The translations under genes and the position numbers were made by a program. A DNA stretch of 64,000 bases from NCBI GenBank assembly GCA_028571685.1, contig CM053152.1, forward strand, positions 19,972,001 through 20,036,000. Reading direction: 5' to 3'. The stretch comes from Heterohyrax brucei. Taxonomy: Eukaryota > Chordata > Mammalia > Hyracoidea > Procaviidae. Positions 21,862 to 36,640 of this stretch are shown here, piece after piece. Within the stretch, counting starts at the first letter, position 1; each line of letters begins with the position of its first letter. Below the pieces are notes generated by a model, which saw only the letters and a list, made by a program, of their open reading frames with translations, was not told the DNA's origin and searched no databases.

Positions 21862-23490
21862 GATGCACACTTAATGACACACACAGTAATTTCAACCATG
21901 ATAAGCACCTCCGAACAAAAGAAAGAAGTCAGAGAAAGCTTTACCTGGAAAGTATATCTGAGCTCAAACCTGAAGAGCAATTAGGTGTTAGCCACCAAGC
22001 TCGTTTCAGGACAGACAGTGTGTCTGAAGGTCTTAAGAAGGGACAATGTTCAGCAGAAAAAAAGAAGTCCATATTAGGCAGATGTCCCTGAAAGTAGAGA
22101 GAAATAGTTAAGGGGTCTGAAGTAGTTGGAGCTAGAGTTCTCAAGGCTCATAGATAATAAGAATGATTTTATTGCACATACATATTAAAGGATTTTAAGC
22201 AAGAAATCACTATCTAATTCTCATTTTTAAAATCCCCCTTAGCTTCTGGGTGGAAACTAGGTTAAAAAGGAGTCATGACAAAGGAATAGAGAGGCCAGAA
22301 TGAGATACGATTGTGTCTTAGACTTACTGTGACTTCTCCCTACACTTTCAGTAGTGAAAGAGATGGAGGTAAAAATTTTAGACGGAGAATCTTAGGGTTG
22401 GGTGTGACAGATTAGACAAATGGATTGGGAATGGAAAGCTTAGTTGAATCTCAGGCTCCTGAATTCATGGGGGTGCCATTTACTGAGATGAAGACAAAAG
22501 TAAAAGGAGACTATTTAAGGGAGAAAGTTCAAGAAATTGCTCAGAGCTTGTGTATGTGTGTGCATGTGTGTGTACGTTATATAACTTTATGTAATAGTAT
22601 TCACCCAGTAGAATTAGTGATACACCTCTTCTTTAAAATATCTCACACATATTCTCAAATATATTGTTTTTAAGAGATTCTTTCTTCTCTTCCTTTTTGC
22701 CTATCATTTTCCCAAGGCACAGAATTAAAACTAAGTTGTCAGCAAAGTTTGTATACCATTTTTAAACCGCAGTGATGCATGGGTAGAATAAGAAGTACCA
22801 AATCAGAAATTTTTCTTACATTTTTATTTCTTCAAGGAAATAGAAGATGGAAAAAGTCCTGTTATCATCAACCACATATGGAGAAAATAATTTCTCATTA
22901 AGAAGATAATGTTCTCTGGGCTACCTCTGCTGTTTAAGGCAGGAGTACAGAATTTGTTCAAAAGAGCTTGCATTAGCAACATGTAAACAACAATCAGATT
23001 ATATGACTAGTATGTGAAAAAAATAATATATGCACTCACATAGAAATTTTTCTTTGATTTTCAAAATTGCTGAGAATTTTGCTTCATTTTTATTTAAATA
23101 TCACATCCTGCTACTGTTCCTGGAAAGAAATTCCCCCTGCCTCGGGGACTTGTGAAAAAGTGGATCCCAAAGTATTAGACAATTTCTCTGCTCTGCATGT
23201 AAGCATAAGAATGTACAGCCCCATTGCCCTTTGCACATGATTTTATGGTGTTTTCAAACCTACGAGAAGTATACGAGGCAAGCCCAGAATATAAGGCAAT
23301 ATTTACTTAAGGTTCCAAAACAAAACCATTTGCTTCTACTTAAATTGGAGGGACCTTAGTAACTCAGTCCAAGAAAGCTGCAGAACACACAAGGCAATGT
23401 AGATGAAAGCAGAAGCCTTCTAGACCCCTTTTCATCAGGATACCATAGATTGAAGCAAGTGTCTGTGGTGGGTAGGTAGAAGAAGGTGCA
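21862..23490. other. Unassigned, includes TG microsatellite
   Basis: No gene or well-preserved repeat seen. A TGTG/TGCATG microsatellite lies at 22553-22576. Confidence 0.45.
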
Positions 23491-23548
23491 AGAAAAAAAT
23501 GCATTGTCATCTCATCAGTTCCAACTCATAGAGACCCTACAGAGTTAG
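23491..23548 (-). repeat. AFROSINE 3' fragment (minus strand)
   Basis: CATTGTCATCTCATCAGTTC followed by CAACTCATAGAGACCCTACA is the reverse complement of the AFROSINE 3' end, strongly 5' truncated. Confidence 0.7.
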
Positions 23549-26500
23549 TGTATGATTGATTCTTATATTACTAGATTTGAAATTATCAAATCAAATAAAA
23601 ATGATCAAATTTTGTATCCTAAAAATATTGTTTAGAATGATAAATTTGAGTAAAATTTTCTTTACTGAAGTTCTAAGATAAAAACTAAGTCTGATGTTGG
23701 TTTTGCTGTCCATGCTTTAGTTTTAAATATATAACTTACAAATTTAATGATGTTCCAAAAATCGAAATAAATTAAAATACATGAAAAAGCAAAAGGAAAG
23801 AAGGGAGACAAACTGAGACTGTTCTAACTGTATTTGTGGGAAATTTAAGAGATTACCACAAATATCTGTGCCTAGTGATTTGTAAAACCCACCTGTCCAT
23901 CAGGAAAGTGGGAGAGGCTGATCAAACAGCCAAAGGCAGCTGGATGCCAGTGTCTCTGGAGAATGCTGTCACTCCTGTGTTCTAACATCTGTGTGGCTAA
24001 GATAATATTCCCTTTCAACAATAGTTTCAAGTGTTTTCATGAATACAGGTGTAAGATCTAGACATAGTCATGTATCCAGCATCTATAAAAAGTAGGCATT
24101 ACCACATGTGAGGATTTCCCAGATGAATGAGTATACTGAGCACTGAAACTCAAAAAAAGTCACCATTTTTTTAATTGAAAACACTACATCTTTTCCCAAC
24201 TTCTTCCTGTACATTTTGCTGATGATTCCCAAATTTGTTTTCTTAATCCTCATCTATTCCCCAAATCCTAGCTTCATTATCCAACTGCCTACTTATTCAT
24301 CATACCTATTTTATGGACTTTGGAAGCAGCATCTAGGATCTTGAGGCTTGTGAACAACCATGTAAGATGCTCTGCTGGTCTCACCCTCTTTAGAGCAAGA
24401 GAGAGGGAAGAAAACCAAAAACCAAAGGGAAAGATTAATTCAAAGGAATAATGGACTGTAAGTACTATATCCTCCACTAGACTGAGTTTAGCACAACTAG
24501 ATGGTGCCAAGTACCTCTACCAACTGCTCTGACAAGGATCACAATAGTGGGTCCTGGACAGAACTGGAGAAAAATGTACCATGAAATGTTAACTCACACA
24601 TACACATGAAAAAAGAGCAGACTTACTAGTCTACCAGAGACTTAAAGGATCCTGGGAGGATGGCCTCCTAGACAGCCTTTCAATTCAGCAATAAAGCTAC
24701 TTCCGAGGTTAACCCTTCAGCCAAAGACTAGAGATGCCCACAAAACAAAACAAAAATAAATGGGCATACCGTTCAGCCATGCTGGCCTTCCATTGTTATT
24801 ACATGGCTTTTCCTTTGTTTCCTAAAAATGTCTGTTCAGACATGATTTTCTCAGTCACATCTTTCCTGACCACCCTACAGCAAATATCCTTGCAGCCTTA
24901 TTTTCCTTTTCTACTTTTTGTCTCAACAGTTATTATCTGACATGATGTGTGTATGTACATACATGCACACACATGTGTGTGTGCACATTCGTTTATCCAT
25001 TGTCTTAAGACTTAAATGTCTTATCTACGAGTAAGTGAATAAAACATGTAACGTTAACTCTGGAATCTCAGCTATGCATTAGACAAATAATATTGTCGTA
25101 TAAACTACCTCCTAATACATAGAGTCTCATCATACCCTCAGGGGGGAAATTGTTATCTAATTTCTTGTCAAAGGCTAGTTCAAGGAACAAAAGTGTCAAA
25201 AATGATATGGGAGATCACACTGGGTAACTTAACAGTGAGTTAGTGAGAACAAGGACTTTGTGGTTTTCCAAAAGAAGGAATGACATGTAAGATTTTATTC
25301 CTTGACACTAGTGGTTTCCATCACTGTGGAAAATTCTTGAATCCCAATGTCCCCTGGTACCCTGAAGCCAGATTTCTCAGAGAACTCCTACCATAAAAGT
25401 CAGACAAGCAAGCCCAAACAAATCTAATTATTATGTTCAAGATTTGCCTCTAAATGAGAGTACCCACAGGGAGTTGATCTCTCTCCCGGGAAGGCAGACC
25501 CTACATGCAGGGCCAGCAGGATGTCTGCTCCTTTCTGCCTCTCCTGGGATGAAGGGAGAATCTGGGCTACTGTGGCTTCTCTTTTCTTGATGATCTTTGG
25601 CATATGAGTTTTTGCCCTCTCAATAAATTATTTTCCTTAACCCAGGATGGGCTGAAGTCCCCAAGATCATCCTCAGCTTCAATGATTCACTAGAAAGACT
25701 CTAAGAAATTAGAAAAGCAGTGACAGGAAAGGATATAAATTAACATCAGAAAAGTTAAAAGACATACAAGGCAGAGCCTAGAAGAAACCAGGTACAAGCT
25801 GCCACTTGTCTTCTCCCTGTGGGTCATATAGACAGCACTTGATTCTCCCAGCAATGGCATATGACAACAAGCATAGAGTATTGTCACTCATGCAGGCATT
25901 GATGTCCAGGGTTTTTAATGGGAGTCAGTCACATAGGCATGGAACTCTTGCATGACTGGCGTTAATTATTCAGACTCCAGGCCCTCCAGAGATCACACTG
26001 AAACTGCCTGGCCTAAGAATCCCACCATAAATCATGTTAGTACCATAAGCTTTCTGGCATGGCTCAAGGCCCAGCTGAGCAAAGATACTTTTATGAGGTA
26101 CATTATTCTAAGGGCTTAGAGGTTATCTTCAAGTGGTCAGTCCTTTCTCTGCTGTGTACAGGGTTTTAATACACTAGACCTGCTGGGTCAACCCTTTATT
26201 GCATACATGTCATGTCATTTTACCAAGTTTGTTGTCAGCTTTTGCACAATAGGTGACAACTGTAAAGGAACTGGCCTCACATAGAATAAGAAAAATGAAC
26301 TCATTCATTCTAATCTATGAGAAGCAAAGTCACTTCCCTTCTTCAGCTATAAAAGACACCTCATTAAAATGATATTTGTAGAGGTGAGCTAATTAACAAT
26401 GGCCTGGCAAGTTCACTTTACAAACTAACTTATGACATGGTCAAGTGAACAGTTTAAATTTTCTATAGCAAACACATTATATATATATATACTTCTGAGA

Positions 26501-28111
26501 GATTAAACAAGTCTTGGAAGCTAAATATACAATTATTTAAAATAAAATTTCAGTCATGATAATAAGAGATCATAAAAGATTAAAATAAAGGGGAGACAGG
26601 TATCCTACTTGGCTAAATTATCTGCTTATACTATTTCTATGATTTCCAGAATGAAAATATTCCTTGACTTTCTGTTACATATCTTTGCTAAGGAGGGTAA
26701 CACAGGAAATGTACTTTGACTTCTTCAAGTACTTACAGCAATAAGATTATTTAAGAAGACAGCTATAACTTCCCACAATTGTGCTCACCGTCTTATAATT
26801 AAGAATGGTCACCACCCAAAATTGAAGTCTTCACATACTCACATACTATTTGCACAGTGTTGATGTCATTGGTTTGTGGTTTTGACCAAAATAATGGGGA
26901 GTGGGGGGAGGACGTGAGAAAGAAGCAATAATGTTAGGATGAAAGAAACTAGGGAAAGAGCTACTCAAGAGCTGTATGTGTGTTCATCTGCAGAAACTGA
27001 TTTTGAAAATTTATAGCAAAATTCAAATTTGGTTAACATGTGTGTGTAGAAGAGAAAAGTTTGTGAAAGGAGCATGAATTTTATTACATGAATTTCTCAA
27101 TTTGAGCTTTGGAATACACTATGCTTTGTTGTTTTCTTCTTTAGAGGAAACAGTCCAGATTGAAGTACATAAATAATATTATTGACTCAAATCCAGTGAG
27201 TTGTCTTTCTCTTTTTTTAGGGAAAATAGATAACTCTGAATCCTCTGTCTTCCAGAAACATAAATATGAAGTGTTTTTCATCAACTAACAAAGCCAAAGA
27301 GAAATGTTCTCTCTGAACCACCAACCCAATAAAAAGTTACAGATGAATCCCAGGGGATTCAGAAGTCTGCAGACTCTTAAATTCACCCTTGATCAAGGCC
27401 TAGCTGTTTCAGTTTTTGAACTTCAAACATAAACAAAAATTATATTTTCTACTGTACTGCAAAGTGATATTAAAAAACTGATCTTAACCTAATACTTGAT
27501 GTTTTTGCATTTCTTAGTAATCACAATGACTGTAAGCTCAAGTATCTGTTTCCTGAGGCATTAACTAACAGGAAAAAAAAAAAAGTCTTAAAACTTCAAA
27601 GCTGAAATCTGTAGTTATTTAATTCAAATGTGTCACTTATAGAAAACTGAAGCCCAGAAGTGTTAAGTGGTTTGTGCGTGTTCTTTCACGGTCTCATTCA
27701 TTTGTTCATTCATTCGATACATTCTAATTGAGCATCTTCCCCAGCAGCAGCCACCAGCAAGTAACCCAACAAAATGCAGATAGCAGCAAAGTTCTCCATC
27801 TCTAGCAGGCACACATTCTACTAGGCTAGATTTCTCCAGTTGGCCTTGTGATAGGAGGCTCCTGGTTCTCCTTAGAAACTCACTTGCTATGTCCTACCCT
27901 GGACCTGCAGAATCTGAAACTAAAGTGAAGGGATGTGTGACTATAATTTTTCACAAGAGCCAGGTAAGTCTAAGCACACAGCAACAGCAGGTCTCCCATC
28001 TGGAGATCAAGTTCAGAGACGTCTTGCCTTTTGCCTTTAGCTGCCTCTTTCAACTTCTGTGCTCACAGCCAGAACAGCTTAGCAGTCACGTGTCTAACCA
28101 TACAGGTAAGA
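23549..28111. other. Long repeat-poor AT-rich stretch
   Basis: About 4.5 kb without a recognised gene. Minor contents: an L2-like patch at 24780-24925 (ACATCTTTCCTGACCACCCT), a CA/TG microsatellite at 24942-24990, (TA)n at 26478-26491, poly-A at 27571-27584 and a possible L2 3' patch at 27695-27740 (TTGTTCATTCATTCG). No splice-flanked ORF was noticed. Confidence 0.45.
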
Positions 28112-28300
28112 GCCTACATCGGCATTTCTTAACCCTGGGTGAGAAACAGAATTGCCACAGAGCTTTTAACAAAATAAGCAGTCCAAGTATCACCCAGATA
28201 GACTGTATCAGTATCTCTCAAATTGAGGCCCTAGCCTTTCTGTTTTTGGCGTTTCACAGGGGATTCTGATGAGCAGCCACTGCTGAAGACCACTCCTTTC
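28112..28300 (+). repeat. MER5A-like hAT fragment
   Basis: GCATTTCTTAACCCTGGGTG, CAGAATTGCCACAGAGC, TTCACAGGGGATTCTGATGA and GCCACTGCTGAAGACCACT match the layout of MER5A, an old non-autonomous hAT (Charlie) element. Confidence 0.65.
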
Positions 28301-28664
28301 CCAAACCTTCAGCAAGGACTCATGGTCATAACGTGGCAGAGAGAGCTCAGGAGTCCCTCTCAGGCTCATGATACATAGTACCTGCATGTACTGTAATGTG
28401 CCAGCTCTCCTCGACTGTGTTCCTGCCCAACAGCTTGCACTCTGGAAGAAAAACAAGACAAATGTCATAAAAGTGTTACCAAAGCAAGTGGCTCTGGAAC
28501 AGTATACAAATGACAGATTTCCCATTAAGGCAAAGCAAAAACAAAATAAAATGTTGGACCTATAACTGTCACGTTAAACTATACACCTCTACCCCATTTC
28601 ACACTCTGTCCTGTCAAAAACGAATCTCCCTCAAGTGCACCAGCCCTTAGTTGACATAGTGAGA

Positions 28665-29062
28665 TAGTGATCCACCTGCCAGTTTGTTATACTTGGTGGT
28701 CTGCATGTTGCTTTGATGCTGGAAGCTATGCCACTAATATTTCAAATAACCAGGTCACCGATGATGGACAGGTTTCAGGGAACTTCTAGACTAAAACAGA
28801 CTAGGAAGAAAAGGCCCAATGATCCACCTCTGAAAATTAACCAATGAAACATTGATGGATCACAATAAAATACTGTCCAGTAAGGTGCCAAAAGGTGAGC
28901 CCCCTAGGCCAGAAGGCACTACACAATAACCAAAACAATATATTTTAAAACACCAGCAAGCATAAAGATAGAGTAGGTCTGGGCAGTGTTTCATTCTGTT
29001 GTACATGTGATAGCCATGAATCAGAGCTGACATGTGGCAGACCAACAACAACAGCAACATCC
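28665..29062 (+). mobile_element. Internally deleted RTE copy (5' head joined to 3' tail)
   Basis: The head (TGCATGTTGCTTTGATGCTG, GGACAGGTTTCAGGGAAC, AACTTCTAGACTAAAACAGA) runs through AGAAGGCACTAC. It is then joined to the 3' tail (GGGCAGTGTTTCATTCTGTT to CAACAACAACAGCAAC). The whole RT region is missing. The break points differ from those at 16285. Confidence 0.8.
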
Positions 29063-29751
29063 TAGGCTTGCAACGTGTTTAGTGGAGCCTCATTTTCTGT
29101 TCCTGCAGACATGAAGCTCCTCAAAGGCAGGAAGTTGGTCCTGGTCACTGTACCTCAGCATTGGCACAAGATGCCACACAGTGCGTATCAGATGCTTGTA
29201 AATGCTATGCAATTGACAGCTCCCTGTTCTCAGTCCAGTGTTCACTACCACATCACAGGGCCTCCTCTCATGTGTCCACATAGAGTGATGGGCCTGACAT
29301 TCATGGGACTAGCAGATTTCCCAACAATGAACTTGTCTGGCACACTGAGTCTCAGGGCCTTGGGATCCTCAAGCTCCCAGAATATACGTGATAACGTGAT
29401 GTCCCATCAGCAGCTTCACATCTTGTTGTCCAAGCCCATAATCATATTTTTCACCACGCATGTTTTTCCAAGAATACTGGGAAACATGGACACTTTCAGC
29501 ATGAATTCCTTTAGCCTTTATTTTCTATTCTATACTGAAATAATATAATAGTTTTCATGGTCCTCTAAAATTGGCTTTCTTAAATTATCAGAGGATTATA
29601 CTTTTGTGTTCTTGGATTAATCATAATGAGAAATAATGAGTCTAGAAGCAGCAGGAAATAAGCTCTCTTCTAGCTAGTCAATTCCTACAGCACTATTTTA
29701 AAAATCTGCAGAGCAAGTTATTAAGTTTCCAGTTCTCCTTGCCTAATGACT
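29063..29751. other. Unassigned, possible L2/MIR remnant
   Basis: The patch CTCCTCAAAGGCAGGAAGTT at 29116-29135 resembles an L2/MIR 3' region. A 157-codon ORF (29075-29548) covers it, but the translation is unrecognised and overlaps that old repeat. Confidence 0.4.
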
Positions 29752-29968
29752 CCCCAAACCAAATCAAACCTACTGCTGTCTAGTTAATTCCAGCTGATAG
29801 CAACCCTTTAGGACAGAATACAACTGCCACATAAAGTTTCCAAGTATGTAAATCTTTAAAGAAGCAAACTGCCACATCTTTCTTCCTCAGGTTAGCTGGT
29901 GGCTTCAGACCACCTACAAGTTAATGGCCAAACACCTGACCACTGTGCCAACATGATTCCTATGACTC
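29752..29968 (-). repeat. AFROSINE, long variant (minus strand)
   Basis: Tail AACCAAATCAAACCTACTGC, then CTGATAGCAACCCTTTAGG, the variant-specific middle AATCTTTAAAGAAGCAAACT, and the tRNA-like head ACCTGACCACTGTGCCAACA. The long variant has an additional middle segment compared with 12355. Confidence 0.8.
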
Positions 29969-32900
29969 CCAGGTTCCCTCAAATTCATTATGAGCCCTCT
30001 CTGCACTCTGTTTGTATTGCTATGCTATAGTTTTTTGGGTTTCTTTTAAAATTAGTAATGTTTCAAATTCAACGTACAACTTCAGAGGTAACCTAGATGG
30101 AACACTCATAGGGAGCTCTTTTATGTTCTTGGATAAATCATAATGAAGAAATTATATTAAGAATAGTGGTAAGTACTTGTATATTAAATCTAGGCTGGGT
30201 ACTTCGTACTTTTCAAGGATATCTTATATGGTAATGAAAATAATTCCTTGGTGGAATAAAGCAGAGCTAACTTGGATACTCATGGTGACTCAACGGCACT
30301 TGGCTTGGCCAACTTGGATACACTTGTATTAGATACTGATGGTGTAATTTGGTATCTTGCATCTTGGCTTAATCTATCAGCTTGAATTTATAGTTTTTCA
30401 TTTATTTTTCAGAATTGTCCTCTATTTTTCACCATTTGTCACAGAATCTCAATGACTACATCCAGACAGGGACTCCTGGTAGCCTATGTATAATGCTGAA
30501 AAGAGCACCCTCATTCAGCCTCCAAGTTTCACTCACTGCATAACCTCAAACTGTTGATACGTTAACTGTTTCTTTCTCTTTTCTTTTTATTTTAATGCAT
30601 TGCTATCAGAATGAGTATTTGATATGTGCTTTGAGGTATATAAAACAGACTTTCAAAATACTATGATCCATCGCCAAAAGAAAGAGTGTTACTTCCATGT
30701 GTTGAACAAATAACAGCAGCATGTCTTCTTTTCATCTCTTTCCAGAGCAATTGTACCTTCATCGTGAGATGCAGGTGCCTAGCCCTCACGTTTTTCTGGT
30801 TTGGTTACTACAGAAAGCGAGTTTATTAAGTACAGTCTGAGAGTGCAGTTCTCCTATTCACTGTTTATTAAGTCAGCAAGTTCAGTAATGTCAACATTCT
30901 TCCTTTTAATACACAACAGTTTTGCTCATTTAGCCATATTATTCCTTGAACAGATGCGTCTCTTCAGTGTCTTTTTCCTTTCCTATAAACGTAGAATTTC
31001 TTCTTCATCGTGTGCTTGTACACTGCAATGGCTTCCAAAGGTGTTTCTGAGCCTACCACTGCAATTTCTCTGTACCAAAAGCCAAGTTACACGGAAATCA
31101 CAACATTACGAAGAATTTCAGCACCCATCTCTAACATCCAGCATTCAGATGGCTTGTATTTTTCTGGTAAATATATTTTACAGCTAATGCATTTTCAGTC
31201 CTCTGACTCCAGAAACCTTAGAAATTCTTGGGAACTCTTGGAAAGAGGCAGTATCAGAACCACAAAAGAAAAAAGGGAGCATCAACAACACTGAAGGTGG
31301 TGTTTGTGTTTTGAATAACTAAGCTTATTAACCAGTTTTTTATACTTCCCTTTATCAATAAAAAAGAGCATTCATAAAGAACAATATCTAAAGCACATCA
31401 GGCCTCTCCTCTCAATACTCTCATGATTTCCTGAATGCTGACTATTAACAAAAAAAATCTTGCTTCCCACTATACTTTTGGAAGGCACCAGTAACCAAAG
31501 TGACACCATTTTTTTCTTATAAAAAGCGTAAATTCTCAGGTCACCTTCAAAATATGGGACACTCTTTTCCTGGAGCAAAGTTACCGCCGGATCAAGTGAC
31601 TAGAAAAGCTAGGAAAGAACATGAAATGATTGTTCAGCAGAAGTGCAGGGCCACTGTCCTCATCCGTGTCTCCACAAAACAAGGTCACAGGGGTTAATGG
31701 AAGTCCAAGTAGTTCTCAAGCAGAAAACACTCACAAGTGTGATCCTGGCACACACTGGTGTTAGTCTGACAGCTGTGTGGGTTTTAGTCAAAGCTTCAGT
31801 GAGTGATCTACCCAGTTTTGCAGAGGAAGTCTTCACCCTGTGATTCTCCACTTAGTCATGAGGCAAGTGAGAATTTCACTGATGTCTTTAAATAGCCCTG
31901 GCCTTTGTGTGCCTGGCAGGGATGTGCAGGTCTACAGTTGCTGGAGGACGGGAACTTTAGACGCAACTTCTTTAGCTGCCTCCAGGTGACGCTGCTAAGT
32001 TCTGTTTTCAAGGGTTTAGCAAATGAGCTCACACACAATGTGTTAATGGAACTCTGGGAACTAATGGTAACAGCAGGAATTGTCTTCACTCTTTCATTAA
32101 TGAGAAATTTTGTTTGGGGGTCTGTTTGTAAAATCACTCGCTTCTATGATTAAGTTATGTAAATCATCTTTGAGTAGCTCTTGGGAAAAAAAATGCATCT
32201 GTACACTAAGCTGCCTAAGCTCAGAACCTGTTAACGAATCACTCCATTGCCCCTGCAGTTTGCTATTGTTTCCCACAAGAGGAGGGAAGAAGGTTTGATG
32301 TCTGCAGCAAACGACGGATGTGACTAATGGACCCAAACTTTGTTCTACGGGTTGCCATACTTTGGTTACTGAGACTCTGGGGCTCTGACTACTCAACTCT
32401 GTAAGATGTTCTCCTTGCGTCTGCTCACTGCTTTCATCTCTCTAGGAGAAGTCACAATGTACTGCACTTCACAGAAATCCTGAAGATGTGTCTTCTTTGC
32501 AACACTGTGAGCTCCTTGGGGGAAGGAATGTGCACTATTCCTCTTGTGTTCTCACCCCAACATGCTCCCTAGAGAAGGTGCTAAGAAACATAAGTTAAAG
32601 TATTAAGAAGTTAGACACACCTTGACAGTAAGCCCAAATCATAAACTCTGAAGAAAGTACTTCCCTGAACACCATCTGTTCATTCTAATTCTTTAACTCT
32701 AAATAAATATCCATGCCTTAGGACTCCTGTCTGCTGTGAGGGCAGCAGGAGCCAATGGTCTTGGGGCAGAAGTATAGGATTGCTTATCCTAGTGTTCTTG
32801 TTTAACGATGGGCTCTGTACTCACACTGTTGAAGACAAAGCACACAGTATTTTCACAGGGCCTTTTGTCCACCTAGTTTTTAAACGTCATGAAACGGCCA

Positions 32901-33190
32901 TATATGGAAACCAAGTGAAACAAATAATACCTCCTTCTGAGTTTCAAAAGACTGGTTACTTTCGTGTATGTGGCTTGTCTGTACTTTACCTACTTTTCCC
33001 TGACTTCTGGCCATTTCTCCCCCTTTTCTAGTTCATCTCTGAGAAGGTAAATTTTACAAGGAAGAAGAAACAAAATTAGAACTGGATAATTTGACTATCA
33101 GCTGGCATTTCTAGAAAAGGAGTGTAGGCGTACGGTTGGGTGTGGAAGAGAACTAGAAAAGAAAGCAGAAGCTACAAATTAAGATTGGTT
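29969..33190. other. Mostly unassigned sequence downstream of LRRC30
   Basis: No gene seen. It contains the short tail insertion at 30280-30310 and a possible L2/MIR patch at 32508-32600 (GTGAGCTCCTTGGGGGAAGG). Overlapping ORFs of up to 128 codons at 30801-31294 are unrecognised and have no supporting signals. Confidence 0.4.
30280..30310 (+). repeat. 31-bp SINE/RTE-tail insertion with exact 11-bp TSD
   Basis: TCATGGTGACTCAACGGCAC followed by TTGGCTTGGCC is only the 3' tail motif. It is flanked on both sides by AACTTGGATAC (30269-30279 and 30311-30321). The exact direct repeat shows that this short piece was inserted as a unit, most simply by target-primed reverse transcription that stopped after about 30 nt. 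Confidence 0.8.
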
Positions 33191-33194
33191 TATG

Positions 33195-33200
33195 TTTATT
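33195..33200 (-). promoter_or_regulatory. Candidate poly-A signal for LRRC30
   Basis: AATAAA on the minus strand, about 665 bases past the LRRC30 stop codon. It is the clearest canonical hexamer I noticed downstream; real use is unproven. Confidence 0.3.
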
Positions 33201-33864
33201 TTCTGAAAGCCAGCATGCTTCCCCACCACCAGACATAAAACACCAGCAGCTTGGTTATTGCTCTACAGACATTTTCAAGGAAAAACTCTAATGATTGTTC
33301 CCCAAAACTTAAGGGAAATCTCAGTGACTTGATCAATGGCAGCAGCAGAATAGGGACTCCAGCTTGTCCTTTGGTCCCGAATAAGCTTAACTGAGGCTGA
33401 ATAGGGAACAGGTCTTGCTGTTGCCACCTGTCCTCAGATTGCCAACTGAGGAACAGAGACCACTTGAAACCAGATGGTTTCGATGCCTCATGTTATACTT
33501 GACATAGAGTAGATGTTTGGTAAATACTTGACTGTGAATTATGTAAGTTTAGACCTCATTTTCAACATCCCATGGGCTGAATCTCACCGCCCCTCAGGAG
33601 AATTAGAGCAATTATTCCTCTTTGGAGAAAACCAAAGGTTGTTTCACTTTATACTTAGAAGGAGATGAACATGCACTATACAGGTTATTAAGAACATAGA
33701 GAGTTTAGAGTAAAATCCTCCCTGGGACAGATATCCGGCCAGGTATTTAGCAAATGTTAACAGAAGCATTGACAAATACTAACAGTTACGAGGACAGGTT
33801 TAGACTAGAGAAGTACCTATAGATAATCAGGGGAGCTCCTACAGCTACACCTCTGCTGCCCATA

Positions 33865-35540
<1,676 letters not shown>

Positions 35541-36064
35541 CTGAGTTCAACAGTGTACTTAAAAGTGGACAGGCACTCTGATAGTGGCCTTTGTAGGTGA
35601 GCCTGGGGCACCCATTGTTCTGGAGGTGTAGAATAGTAGAGTCCCTGGTGGCTGTACATTGTATGTGTGCAGAGCTCATTGTTGGAGGGAGAGGCAGTCA
35701 TATTTGCATAAGTATAAAAGTCCTAAACCTAGGACTTCATTAAGGGGAGTGACCTAAGTCCTGAGCAAGGGCCCATGTTCTGTAAAAGGCTGATTTGGCA
35801 CAATCAGCTTGGGCTTATACAGGCAGCCCCTAGTACACTCAGTCCCAATACAGTAGTGTGTGTTCTGGAGTGTGTGTTCTGGAGATGAAGGCTTCCCGTG
35901 GGACCCTGGCCTCATCCAGGCAAGGAATTGGAGCTTGGGGCACCACTGGATTGAACAGAGGAATCTGCAAGCTCACTCCCAGCTGGAGATAAGCAAGGAG
36001 ATCTGTTAAAGAAACAGCAGCCCTTGTAAAAGACTGGGAGGCCACCTCTTACTCCATTCACCAT
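35541..36064. other. No recognisable feature
   Basis: Unassigned. A 15-bp tandem pair (GTGTGTGTTCTGGAG) lies at about 35856-35885. Confidence 0.4.
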
Positions 36065-36208
36065 TTGAAAGTACTCTGGTAACCAAAACATCAGCAGTCC
36101 AAATCTATCAGCTGCTCTTTGGAAACTCTATGGGGAAATTCTATTCTGTCCCACAGAGCTGCTGTGATTTGGAATTGACTCAATGGCAATGGGTTTGGAT
36201 TTTTGACA
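36065..36208 (+). repeat. AFROSINE copy, 5' truncated
   Basis: CAGCAGTCCAAATCTATCAG, GGAAACTCTATGGGGAAATT and ATTGACTCAATGGCAATGGG with the GTTTGGATTTT tail. The tRNA-like head is incomplete. Confidence 0.85.
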
Positions 36209-36534
36209 GGGGTCAGTATGGAGGAACAACATGTATAAACAAACATGTATAGAAACAACTGTGTAATTAGACATTAACCCTACTAGCTTTACTACTCAAT
36301 ACAACTAGGAAAACAAGAAAAAAATATCATTCCAGAAAAGTTTGGGTTAATAGATTTAATCCCCTCCCAAAATAGCTCAGTTCTTCTCCAGAAGAGGTTC
36401 TCATATATCAAATGGATGAACTGTGTGAATAGTTGACTTTGCCTCTTCTAGTTTTATGGAATGTGAACACTGCCCTCTTAGTTAACCACGCTTACTGAGT
36501 CAGAACAGACTGAAGCTAGGGAACATGTGTTCTC

Positions 36535-36640
36535 TTGGGGCCTTAGTTTTCCCATCTGTGAAATGAGCTGTTTGGATGTGATGATTTTCCAGATTCCCTC
36601 TCACCCTCCAATTCTGATTCTCCCAACAAATAATAACACT
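36535..36640 (+). repeat. Possible MIR fragment
   Basis: GGGGCCTTAGTTTTCCCATC followed by TGTGAAATGAG resembles the MIR core (CTCAGTTTCCTCATCTGTAAAATG). Short and diverged. Confidence 0.5.

Noticed and set aside
29075-29548. 157-codon plus-strand ORF
   Set aside because: It begins just after an RTE tail and overlaps an L2/MIR-like patch. No family recognised and no promoter or splice signals seen.
30801-31294. Overlapping 128- and 94-codon ORFs
   Set aside because: Composition is S/F/L-rich and unrecognised, and the two frames overlap without any protein-like pattern.
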